64,000 bases of DNA. It comes from Polyangiaceae bacterium (GTDB taxonomy: Bacteria > Myxococcota_A > Polyangia > Polyangiales > Polyangiaceae). A model generated the notes under the pieces. The model was not told the DNA's origin, ran no database searches, and saw only the letters and a list, made by a program, of their open reading frames with translations. This document shows positions 25,810 to 33,360 of the stretch, piece after piece (position 1 is the stretch's first letter; each line of letters begins with the position of its first letter). Position numbers and translations under genes: made by a program. Where the stretch lies: positions 2,232,001 through 2,296,000 of the forward strand of contig JABTUA010000001.1 in the NCBI GenBank assembly GCA_015075635.1, read 5' to 3'.

Positions 25810-26958
25810 GCGGCGCTGCCTGCGCTGCTGCTTGGCGCGGTTCTTGTCGCGCCTGTCCGGCGGCGCCTTTGCCAGCGCATCCAGCGCGAACTGCCGGTTC
25901 TTCGCCACGCGTTCGCGGTGTCTCTCCGGTAGCTTGCCTTCGGCGAGCAGGCGCTCGCAGGCAGCCAGGGACTCCCGATGCTCGCCCACGTAGTAGGCGG
26001 CGATGGCGTACTCGTCGAGCGCGCGCCAGGCGTACACCGACTCGTCCAGGAACAGAACGTCGTCCGGTCGCGGGATGCGCCGGGCCTGGCTCGCGAACAG
26101 GTGCGCCAGCGCGTAGTCCTTGGCCTCGCGGTGGTGCCGGGCCAGCTCGCAGAGCGGCTCGGAGCGGGTCGGGCGGAACTGGTAGGCGCGCAGGTACGCC
26201 GCCTGCGCCGGCTCGAAGGGGTCGCCCTGCTTCTCGAGCAGCACGCCGAGCTGCAAGAGGGAGTAGAAGACCTCTTCGGCCCAGCCGCCCATGCTGGCGC
26301 GCCGCGCGTAGGCCCCGATGGCCGCCTCGAGGTCACCAGCGTCGCGGTGGCTTTGCGCCAAGTAGAAGACGTAACGGGCGTTGTCGGGCTCGGTCTTCAG
26401 CGCCTCCTCCAGCACCCGCGCGTCGCTCCGGTACTTGGCCTGAGGGTCGGCGTTGCGAGCGCCGTCGAAGAAGCCCTTGCACAGGAGGCCGTTGAGCTTC
26501 TCGCTCGTGTGCGGGACCTCGCAGTAGATGGCCTCGTGGAGCACGCCGCGGTACTTCCAAGGCAGCGAGCTCCGGACGAGCTGGGGCAGGAAGAAGCGGG
26601 TCGGGCTCTCACCGGCGGCGTGCAAGGTCAGGTACTCGTCCGCCGTCAGCTCCGGCAGCCGGAAGCCAGGGTCCGGGATCAGGATCTCGTCGGCGTCGAT
26701 GATCAGGGTGTAGTCGGCGCGACCCCGGGCGAGCTCCAGGGCCTCCGTGCGGTTGTGGCCGAAATCCCGCCACGGCCGCTCGTGGAGCTCCCCGGGCAGG
26801 TCGGCGAGCAGGCGGCGGACCAGCTCCTGAGTGCCGTCGGTCGAGCCCGTGTCCACGATGACCCAGCTCTGCACGAAGGGCCTGACCGAGTCCAGGCAGC
26901 GCATCAGGACCCGCGCCTCGTCCTTGACGATCATGTTCAGGCAGACCGTCGGCGGCAT
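25807..26958 (-). CDS. Family 2 glycosyltransferase with C-terminal TPR-like repeats
   Basis: The 383-aa protein has a GT-A glycosyltransferase domain (about 1-200) with 'LNMIVKDEARVLMRCLDSV', 'VIVDTGSTDGT' and the metal-binding DADE in 'TLIIDADEILI'. TPR-like helices follow (about 210-340), with a very basic tail. This architecture is typical of stand-alone glycosyltransferases of the SunS/'TPR-glycosyltransferase' type that modify proteins or glycans. No signal or membrane segment is seen. The TAG stop codon is formed at the right edge of the mobile element. No sugar biosynthesis genes are nearby. Confidence 0.88.
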   Translation of the reverse strand: MPPTVCLNMIVKDEARVLMRCLDSVRPFVQSWVIVDTGSTDGTQELVRRLLADLPGELHERPWRDFGHNRTEALELARGRADYTLIIDADEILIPDPGFRLPELTADEYLTLHAAGESPTRFFLPQLVRSSLPWKYRGVLHEAIYCEVPHTSEKLNGLLCKGFFDGARNADPQAKYRSDARVLEEALKTEPDNARYVFYLAQSHRDAGDLEAAIGAYARRASMGGWAEEVFYSLLQLGVLLEKQGDPFEPAQAAYLRAYQFRPTRSEPLCELARHHREAKDYALAHLFASQARRIPRPDDVLFLDESVYAWRALDEYAIAAYYVGEHRESLAACERLLAEGKLPERHRERVAKNRQFALDALAKAPPDRRDKNRAKQQRRQRR

Positions 26959-27037
26959 CGGCGGCCGACGCTGCCACCGCTGACCCTGCTCGGCAAGCGT
27001 GGTACGCGTTCGCCCCTAACCTCGACGAGGAGCGCTC

Positions 27038-27598
27038 ATGGGACATCCGGTCAACTGGTTTCAGGTCTCGGGGTCGGACGGGAAGTCGCTTCAGGATTTC
27101 TACAAGAAGATCTTCGCGTGGAGGATGAGCCCGTCGCCAGACGGCAGCATGATGATGGTCGCCAAGGAAGAGGGCGGCATCGAGGGCGGCATCAGCAAGT
27201 CGATGGACGGCCAGAGTGGCGTGACCTTTTTCGTGAGCGTCGCGGACATCGACGCCCACCTGAAGAAGATCGCGAAGGCCGGCGGCACGATCGCGATGCC
27301 GAAGCTGAAGCTCGACGCGGGCATGGGCTTCATCGCCGGCTTCAGGGACCCGGCCGGCAACTGGATCGGCCTCTGGCAGGCGGGTAAGGCGCCCGCGCCG
27401 AAGAAGGCCGCCAAGGCTGCACCCAAGGCGACGCCCCCGGCCAAGGCGAAGGCCGCGCCGAAGACCACCCCCGCGGCCAAGGTGAAGGCCCCGCCGAAGA
27501 CCACCCCCGCGGCCAAGGCGAAGGCCGCGCCGAAGACCACCCCCGCGGCCAAGGTGAAGGCCGCGCCGAAGAAGGCCGCCAAGAAGAGCAGGCGCTAG
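27038..27598 (+). CDS. VOC-family protein with a histone-H1-like Lys/Ala/Pro repeat tail
   Basis: The first 115 residues form a vicinal-oxygen-chelate (glyoxalase-like) domain: 'MGHPVNWFQVSGSDGKSLQDF', 'VTFFVSVADIDAHLKKIAKAGG' and 'GFRDPAGNWIGLWQ'. The family is often annotated as glyoxalase/bleomycin-resistance or PhnB-like, but catalytic assignment is not possible. The last 70 residues are about four 12-aa repeats (AKAAPKTTPAAK type) with a poly-basic end, AAKKSRR, like bacterial H1/AlgP-type tails that bind nucleic acid or polyphosphate. GAGGAGCG precedes the ATG at good spacing. The 3' TAG lies at the edge of element C. Confidence 0.82.
   Translation: MGHPVNWFQVSGSDGKSLQDFYKKIFAWRMSPSPDGSMMMVAKEEGGIEGGISKSMDGQSGVTFFVSVADIDAHLKKIAKAGGTIAMPKLKLDAGMGFIAGFRDPAGNWIGLWQAGKAPAPKKAAKAAPKATPPAKAKAAPKTTPAAKVKAPPKTTPAAKAKAAPKTTPAAKVKAAPKKAAKKSRR
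27420..27585 (+). repeat. 36-bp in-gene tandem repeat coding the Lys/Ala tail
   Basis: About four copies of a 36-bp unit (AAGGCGAAGGCCGCGCCGAA followed by GACCACCCCCGCGGCC, with substitutions) encode the basic tail of the VOC protein. The reading frame is kept. Copy number may vary between strains. Confidence 0.75.
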
Positions 27599-27811
27599 GG
27601 GGCGCGGCGTGCGACGGAGCGGCTCGATGCGCGCCGCTCGGCGGACGGCCGAGCCCTGAAATCACCCGTACTGTTTGGCCATGATCAGATCTCGATCCGC
27701 CACTGAGGCGAAGGTGCGAAAACCGGCCGGCACCGGCGCCGGCTGTTTCGACCGAACGGAAGTGTCGCGTGGCGTTTGCTGCCGCCAGCGGAGCGCGAAT
27801 TAGGGACACCC
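27596..27811 (+). mobile_element. MITE-like dispersed element, copy C
   Basis: This 216-bp copy is collinear with copies A and B: the hairpin at 27636-27654 keeps both 7-bp arms but has a different loop (GGACG), followed by 'GATCTCGATCCGCCACTGAG', a GC-rich palindrome and the right end AATTAGGGACACCC. The left terminal repeat has lost about 10 bp. The left edge is again CTAG, formed by the stop codon of the VOC gene. The right part lies just upstream of the FGE-like lipoprotein gene and may carry its promoter. No transposase is present. Confidence 0.7.
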
Positions 27812-27852
27812 GAATTTGGGCGGTGAGCGCCGTCCGTGTCACAACTCGGGGC

Positions 27853-28740
27853 GTGCGACTCGACTCGCGGGCCCCGCTCCTCTTGTTGCCGCTCGCGCTC
27901 GGCTGCCGGCCCGCGCGCGCAGAGGACCAGCAGGTGCCCAGCCCGAGCGCGTCGGTCGCGCCGGTTCCGCCCCCGACAGCGAGCGCTGCGGTGACGCCGG
28001 CTTCGCCCGCGGCACCGGCGCCGGCGGGGCCCTGCCCGCCGGAGATGTCCCGCGTCGGCAAGGCCTGCGTCGATCGCTGGGAGGCACACCTGGTGCTCGC
28101 GAGCGAGCCCGCGCGCGTCCACCCGCACAACCAGCGCCCGGACAAGGGCGTGAGCTACGCGGCGCGCTCGTCGAGCGGGGTCTTCCCGCAGGCGTACGTG
28201 AATCGCATCGAAGCGCGGGCGGCGTGCGAGGCCGCCGGCAAGCGCCTGTGCACGCTCGGCGAGTGGTACCGCGCCTGTCGCGGCGACAAGGGCGCGACCT
28301 GGCCCTACGGCTGGCACGAGAAGCGCACTGCCTGCAACGTGATGAAGCCCCACCTGCTCGGCAAGCTGTTCGGCAACGACCCGCGGCGCTGGGACTACGC
28401 GAAGCATTTCAATGCACCGGAGCTGAACACTACGCCGGGCGGTTTGGCCAAGACCGCCGAGCACGCCGAGTGCACGAACGCAGCTGGCACTTTCGACATG
28501 GTCGGCAACGTGCACGAGTGGGTCAGCGACGTCGTGGACGCTTCGCTCGAGCAGAAGCTCCCGCTGCGCGACGACATCAGGAAGAAGATCGGCGTGAACA
28601 CCGGTCACGGCATCTTCATGGGCGGCTTCTACTCGACCGGCGACGAGCACGGTAAGGGCTGCGGCTTCGTCACCATCGGCCACGAGCCGAAGTACCACGA
28701 CTACTCGACCGGCTTCCGCTGCTGCAAGGACTCTGGCTAG
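27853..28740 (+). CDS. Exported protein with sulfatase-modifying-factor (FGE/SUMF1-like) domain
   Basis: From the GTG at 27853 the product is 295 aa: a signal segment ending near Leu-Gly-Cys (possible lipoprotein), a Pro/Ser/Ala spacer, then an FGE-sulfatase (SUMF1-like) domain from about 55. The domain has 'EARAACEAAGKRLCTLGEWYRACRG', 'TFDMVGNVHEWVSD' and a final 'GFRCCKD'. Members outside sulfatase activation are often C-type-lectin-like binding domains. Earlier in-frame starts (ATG 27769, GTG 27823) fall in or beside the repeat element and give no signal peptide at the N-terminus. The active-site Cys pair of true FGE is not assigned. Confidence 0.75.
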   Translation: MRLDSRAPLLLLPLALGCRPARAEDQQVPSPSASVAPVPPPTASAAVTPASPAAPAPAGPCPPEMSRVGKACVDRWEAHLVLASEPARVHPHNQRPDKGVSYAARSSSGVFPQAYVNRIEARAACEAAGKRLCTLGEWYRACRGDKGATWPYGWHEKRTACNVMKPHLLGKLFGNDPRRWDYAKHFNAPELNTTPGGLAKTAEHAECTNAAGTFDMVGNVHEWVSDVVDASLEQKLPLRDDIRKKIGVNTGHGIFMGGFYSTGDEHGKGCGFVTIGHEPKYHDYSTGFRCCKDSG

Positions 28741-28742
28741 AG

Positions 28743-31103
28743 CTACGGCACCAGGTGAGCGAAGAACGCCGTCTTGGCGGCGGGCAGCGGGCCCGTGCCG
28801 AAGTCGAGGGAACCGCCGCTGTACTTGCCCGCCAAGCCGAGGGCGCTCCCGACCCACGCTACGCTGGTCGGAGAGTCGGCGCTGATGTGGCCCCAGCTCT
28901 TCGAGTACAGGTGGCCGCCTTGCGGGTTGAAGCGCGCGAGCACCAGATCCGACGAGCCGACGTGCTGCACCGGGCCGCCGCCGAAGTCCACGGCGCCGCC
29001 GATCTCCGCGGCGAAGGCCACCTCTCCGCTGCCCTTCACCGCGACTGACACGCCGTAGTCGAAGGCGCTGCTGCCAAACCCCTTCGCCCAGGCGGTCGTG
29101 AGCGTGGCGGCGTCGAGCTTCAGCAAGAAGGCGTCGGTGTTGCCCTGGTTCGCCACCACCTGGCCGCTCCCGAAATCGACCTGGCCAACGAACGAGCCGG
29201 CGATCAAGAGCCCCGCCGCGCCGTCCTTGGAGAGGTCGCGCCCCAGGTCGTTGCCCGCGTCGCCGAACCGTCGCGCATCGATCACGGCGCCGTCCGCGCC
29301 GGAGAAGCGCGCGACGTAAACGTCCGAGGTAACGGCGACCGTGCTGACCAGCTGCTTGCCGACCAGGTCGAGGGTCGAGATGAACTCGCCCACCGCCAGC
29401 ACGTTGCTCCCGTCGCCCAGGAGCGCGCGCGGTCCAGCGCCGACCGAACCCCCGTTGATCGTCTTCAGGGGCCTCGCCCAGGCAACGGCGCCGGTCACCC
29501 CGGAGTACTTGGCCAGGTAGCCCGCCCAGTTCGCCTCGAAGAGCTGGGTGCCGCCGAACGAGAACGTGCCGTAGAAGCGGCCGCCGACGTACACCTCGTC
29601 CGCAGCGTCGACGCCGACGGAGTACTGCTCTCCGTCGGCACTGGCGGCCGGCACGCTGATGCAGCGCGACCAGAGCTCGCTGCCCTTGTCCGCGCTCAGC
29701 TTGATGGCGAACATCCCGCGGGTCGCGCAGCCGAGCGGCTTGTCGAACGACGCCCCGTTGTTCGTGTTGCCGGCGACGATCACGTTGCCCTTGGAGTCCA
29801 CGCTGACATCCACCAGCTGATCGTCACCAGTTCCGCCCAGGCGGACGACCCACAGGGACGCGCCGGCCGGGGTGAGCTTGGCGACGAAGAGCTCGTTGCC
29901 GCCGCTCGAATTGAGCGGGACTCCCCCGATGTCCTGGCCCGTGACGAACGTGCCCGCCGCGACCAGATTGCCGGCGGGGTCGGCGACGACCCGCGGGGTG
30001 CCGACGATCGCCTCGACCCAGGTCGAGGGCCCGGCGGGCTTGCAGGCCTTCGCTACGCAGGCGCCGCTCGAGCAGTCTGCGTTCGCGCCACAGCCCTTGC
30101 CATCGGCGCAGGGGCTGCACTGACCACCGCCGCAGTCGATGTCGGTCTCGTTACCGCTCTTGGTGCCGTCGGTGCATCCCGGGGTCGTACAGGTCCCAGC
30201 GGCACACTTGCCCTCGGCGCAGTCGCTGGCGGTCCAGCACCCCTTGGGCGCGGGGCACTTGGGGCAGCTGGTGCCGCCGCAGTCGATGTCGGACTCGGTG
30301 CCGTTCTGCAGGCCGTCGCCGCAGCTCGGCGCAGAGCACTTCTGCGCCGTGCAGACGTGGCTCGCGCAGTCGCTCGGCTTGGTGCAGGCGGCTCCGGCGC
30401 AAGCGCCGCACGCCCCGCCGCAGTCCACGTCGGACTCCGCCGAGTCTTTCACGCCGTTCGCGCAGGCGCCGGGGCCAGCGCCGCCATCCGGAACCCCCGT
30501 CACGCAGCTGCCGGTGGCGCTGCAGACGCCGCTTGCACAATCTTCGCCGGTCTTGCACTCGGGCAAGCACGCTCCCCCGATGCACTTGAGCTCACCTTCG
30601 CAATCGGAGTGGTAGACACACGAGTTGCCGACCGGCGAGGCATCCTGGGAGTTGATCAGCCGGCCGTTCTCGTCCACCTCGGCCTGCACCGCGCACGACC
30701 CCTCCGCGCACGCCTGGTCGGGGACGCAGTCTTTGGCGGTCTTGCACTCGGGACGGCACTTGCCGAAGACGCACTTGAAGCGCTCCGGGCACTGGCTGTT
30801 GAAGTCGCACTGTTGCTCGCTCTCGAACATGCACACCTTGAACGGCTTGTCCGTGGGGACGCAGAGCTCGCCGTCCGGGCAGTCGCGCTGTTCGTTGCAC
30901 TCGGTGTGACACTTGCGGAAGGCGCAGACGAGCGGCGAGTTGCAGTCGGTGTTGAGCAAGCAGCCTTCGGCCAGCTTGGCTCGCCGGAGCTCCTCCGCGT
31001 CGTCCGAGCCGCACGCGCCCGCGAACGCGGACGCCACGAGCGCGGCGCCCGCGAAGGTCAGACCTCTTCCCCACGCGCCGAAGCGTGTTCTCTCCCGGCC
31101 CAT
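28743..31103 (-). CDS. Large Cys-rich lipoprotein with repeated beta-propeller-like (SBBP-type) C-terminal part
   Basis: The 786-aa protein has a signal peptide with lipobox Ala-Gly-Ala-Cys (Cys31) and about 330 residues with over 40 Cys in small disulfide modules ('CLLNTDC', 'CTAQKC', 'DIDCGG..C..C'), as in myxobacterial surface proteins. Residues about 365-786 contain repeated strands of the form 'D..GN..VAG.F.G..D.G' and 'LFVAKL...G..LW...G', matching SBBP/beta-propeller repeats. It is probably exposed on the cell surface. The stop lies 2 bp from the convergent FGE-like gene. Function is unknown; adhesion or recognition is a guess. Confidence 0.8.
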   Translation of the reverse strand: MGRERTRFGAWGRGLTFAGAALVASAFAGACGSDDAEELRRAKLAEGCLLNTDCNSPLVCAFRKCHTECNEQRDCPDGELCVPTDKPFKVCMFESEQQCDFNSQCPERFKCVFGKCRPECKTAKDCVPDQACAEGSCAVQAEVDENGRLINSQDASPVGNSCVYHSDCEGELKCIGGACLPECKTGEDCASGVCSATGSCVTGVPDGGAGPGACANGVKDSAESDVDCGGACGACAGAACTKPSDCASHVCTAQKCSAPSCGDGLQNGTESDIDCGGTSCPKCPAPKGCWTASDCAEGKCAAGTCTTPGCTDGTKSGNETDIDCGGGQCSPCADGKGCGANADCSSGACVAKACKPAGPSTWVEAIVGTPRVVADPAGNLVAAGTFVTGQDIGGVPLNSSGGNELFVAKLTPAGASLWVVRLGGTGDDQLVDVSVDSKGNVIVAGNTNNGASFDKPLGCATRGMFAIKLSADKGSELWSRCISVPAASADGEQYSVGVDAADEVYVGGRFYGTFSFGGTQLFEANWAGYLAKYSGVTGAVAWARPLKTINGGSVGAGPRALLGDGSNVLAVGEFISTLDLVGKQLVSTVAVTSDVYVARFSGADGAVIDARRFGDAGNDLGRDLSKDGAAGLLIAGSFVGQVDFGSGQVVANQGNTDAFLLKLDAATLTTAWAKGFGSSAFDYGVSVAVKGSGEVAFAAEIGGAVDFGGGPVQHVGSSDLVLARFNPQGGHLYSKSWGHISADSPTSVAWVGSALGLAGKYSGGSLDFGTGPLPAAKTAFFAHLVP

Positions 31104-31271
31104 GCCGGCAGTTTAGGCTGCTCGGCAGCAAAGCGCGAGCGCGGCAGCCGGCCCGACTTCGGCTCGAGAACGCGACCGACGCTTTGGACCTACGAAATCT
31201 CGAAGGTCGCTGGTAGGGTTGCAGGTTTCGCCCTCCAACCGCGGCTCGACGCTGCGCCTTCCGGAGACTTC

Positions 31272-32336
31272 ATGCCCCCGTTCCGCTCAACGTTACCCTT
31301 CGCCCTGTTCGTCTTTTGCCCCCTGATCGCGGCCGCGCAGCCCGCGGGCGACGTCGCCCCGCCTCCCAGCTCGACCCCCGCGCCGGCGAGTGTCCCCAGC
31401 TACCCGACCCCGGGTGCGGCCACCAACAACTGGGACGTGCTCGTGACTGCCGACAACCGTGTGCTGTACGTGCGCGTCCTGCGCCAGGAACCGGGCTCTT
31501 TCGTGACGTTCCAGCACCCCGACAAGCGCGAAGAGACCTGGTCCTGGGCCCAGGTCAAGGTGGTGGCGCTGGTCCCGGACCGAAGCGCACTCGCCGGAGC
31601 GAGCGCGCCGAGCACGACCCAGATCGCCCCGAGTGGGGGCGCCCGGCAGGAGACCAGCCGCGACTGCGCCAACCAACCCGGTGAGATCTGTCGCGAGAAC
31701 ACCGCGACCAGCGTGGATGGCCGCGGGGTGAGCTTCGGGCTTCAGGGGCAGAGCGTCCGGCGCGTGGTGACGCCGCCGTCGTACGATCTGGGCGGCGCGC
31801 TCGAGCTGTCCGGCCTGTACGGCACCAGCACCGGAGACCTCGACCTGACGCTCATGGGCTACTCGATCCAGGGCGGGCTGCGCCTGATGGCCGGCGGCCA
31901 GTTCCCCGGGCCCGAGGGTGGCGGCTGGAGCGGCGTCGGTGTCGATCTGATGGGGACCTTCCAAGGTGGCTTCGGGAAGGTCTCGGCCGCGGGAACTGAG
32001 ACGGAATACGAGCAGGCGACCGTCTCGGGCTCGCTGACCGCGGGGTACCAGTGGCTCAGCTTCGGCGCGATGGATCCGAGCACGCTCGAGCAGGGCGGGT
32101 TTGGCGTCTTCCTGGGCTACCGCCTGGGCGCCGCCGCGACGTTCACCACGACCAAGGTCGGGGGGACGGAGAACGAAGAGAGCACCAGCGGGGTCGCGCA
32201 CGGTCCGGCCATCACGCTGAGCTTTCCCAAGTACAACGCGGGAACCGCCAAGCTGCGGCGCTGGACCATCACCGCCATGGCCATCTACGTGTCGGACTTC
32301 CTGATCGTCACCGCCGGCGGAGGCTACACCTGGTGA
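31272..32336 (+). CDS. Exported protein with probable C-terminal beta-barrel
   Basis: The 354-aa product starts with a signal peptide (about 1-21, ending AAA), then a Pro/Ser-rich spacer, a compact region (50-100) with 'DVLVTADNRVLYVRVLRQEPG', and a C-terminal half of amphipathic strands ('GGALELSGLYGTSTGDLDLTLMGYSIQGGLRLM', shown here only in part as a type, and 'GFGVFLGYRLGAAATF'). It ends in Trp ('GGGYTW'), as many outer-membrane barrels end in an aromatic residue. ATG at 31272 is preferred because it gives the signal peptide. The family is not recognised. Confidence 0.68.
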   Translation: MPPFRSTLPFALFVFCPLIAAAQPAGDVAPPPSSTPAPASVPSYPTPGAATNNWDVLVTADNRVLYVRVLRQEPGSFVTFQHPDKREETWSWAQVKVVALVPDRSALAGASAPSTTQIAPSGGARQETSRDCANQPGEICRENTATSVDGRGVSFGLQGQSVRRVVTPPSYDLGGALELSGLYGTSTGDLDLTLMGYSIQGGLRLMAGGQFPGPEGGGWSGVGVDLMGTFQGGFGKVSAAGTETEYEQATVSGSLTAGYQWLSFGAMDPSTLEQGGFGVFLGYRLGAAATFTTTKVGGTENEESTSGVAHGPAITLSFPKYNAGTAKLRRWTITAMAIYVSDFLIVTAGGGYTW

Positions 32337-32344
32337 GGCGGGGC

Positions 32345-32833
32345 CTACTGCGCGAGCGGGATCATCCCGCCGAGCCCGCGCAACCCAGCCTGGAGGATCT
32401 GCTGCTGCGTGATCTCGCCTTTCACCGTGAACGGCACGTCCAGGTTGAGCTTGGCGCCACCCACCTTCGCCGTGCCCTCGAACGAGTACGGCACCGGCTT
32501 GCCGCTCGCTGCCAGCGGCGCGAGCGCGCCGAGCCCGGTCCACGGCACCGAGAGCTCCGCCGGCAGGCGCGTCGTCGCGCGCGCCGGCACGTTGCCTTTC
32601 GGCTCCGAGCGCGCGCGGCCCACCTCCTGCCCCGCGCCGAGCTTCAGCGTGCCGCTCACCTCCTGCACCACGAGCGGGTAGGGGCTTTTGTTCTCGACGT
32701 CGAGCTCGAGCGCGATCCCGATGGCCAGCGGTGTGAGCGCCGTCACCCGGGCGGAGTGGGGCGTGATCCTCGGCGGCTCGGGCTTCGAGCACGCGATCAG
32801 GCAGAAGGCGCCCGCGATCCACAGCTTCTTCAT
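32345..32833 (-). CDS. LEA14/WHy-domain lipoprotein
   Basis: The 162-aa product has a short signal peptide with lipobox Leu-Ile-Ala-Cys (Cys15) and a single LEA_2/WHy domain ('LTPLAIGIALELDVENKSPYPL', 'VPARATTRLPAELSVPW', 'LDVPFTVKGEI'). Such domains are small immunoglobulin-like beta sandwiches, tied to desiccation or stress in other organisms, but their role in bacteria is unclear. The ATG overlaps the stop of the redoxin gene (ATGA), making it the third gene of the glnS operon. Confidence 0.82.
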   Translation of the reverse strand: MKKLWIAGAFCLIACSKPEPPRITPHSARVTALTPLAIGIALELDVENKSPYPLVVQEVSGTLKLGAGQEVGRARSEPKGNVPARATTRLPAELSVPWTGLGALAPLAASGKPVPYSFEGTAKVGGAKLNLDVPFTVKGEITQQQILQAGLRGLGGMIPLAQ

Positions 32834-33360
32834 CTCGCACACCCCAATCTCGCGTTCATCCCGAAGCGCGTGCTCATCCCCACGGTGTGTCCGGTGATCT
32901 GACCGGCTTTCGACACGAAGTAGTTGGTGGGAAACGCGCCCACCCGGTAGTCGCGAACGACTTTGGCGTCGGCCAAGAGCACAGGGTAGCGGATGCCGGC
33001 CTCCGCGGCATAGCGCCGCACGGTCTCCGGATCCTCGGAGTCCGCGACCACGCTGAGCAGCACCTCGTCTGGCCCGAGCCCCGCCTGGACGGCGTTCAGC
33101 GCGCCGTGCTCCTGCCGGCACACCCCGCACCAGGTGGCCCAGAAGTGCAAGAGCACGCGCTTGCCACGCAGATCTTCGAGGGCGACCTGCTTTCCGTCCA
33201 ACGAGCGCAGGCTGAACGCCGGCGCGGGGCTCGCGGAGCCGAGCAGCTTCCGGCCTTGCCAGGCGCTGACGCCGAAGTACACGGCGGCGACGAGGCCGAT
33301 CTCGAGCGCGATGCGGAGCGCGCGCTTGCGCCAGGGGACCCGGGGCTTTGGCGCCGTCAC
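32830..33360 (-). CDS. Membrane-anchored TlpA/ResA-like thiol-disulfide redoxin
   Basis: This 176-aa protein has an N-terminal membrane anchor (about 16-33) and a redoxin/TlpA domain with the active-site motif WCGVC inside '[20 protein letters not shown]' and a cis-Pro-containing '[16 protein letters not shown]'. It probably reduces or rearranges disulfides, or supports cytochrome c maturation, on the outer side of the inner membrane. The GTG start overlaps the glnS stop as GTGA, and its stop overlaps the LEA14 start as ATGA, so all three are translationally coupled. Confidence 0.88.
   Translation of the reverse strand: MTAPKPRVPWRKRALRIALEIGLVAAVYFGVSAWQGRKLLGSASPAPAFSLRSLDGKQVALEDLRGKRVLLHFWATWCGVCRQEHGALNAVQAGLGPDEVLLSVVADSEDPETVRRYAAEAGIRYPVLLADAKVVRDYRVGAFPTNYFVSKAGQITGHTVGMSTRFGMNARLGCAR

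Noticed and set aside
27769..27852. ATG at 27769 as the start of the FGE-like gene
   Set aside because: These codons lie in the right end of the repeat element and would bury the signal segment behind 28 polar residues; GTG at 27853 fits better.
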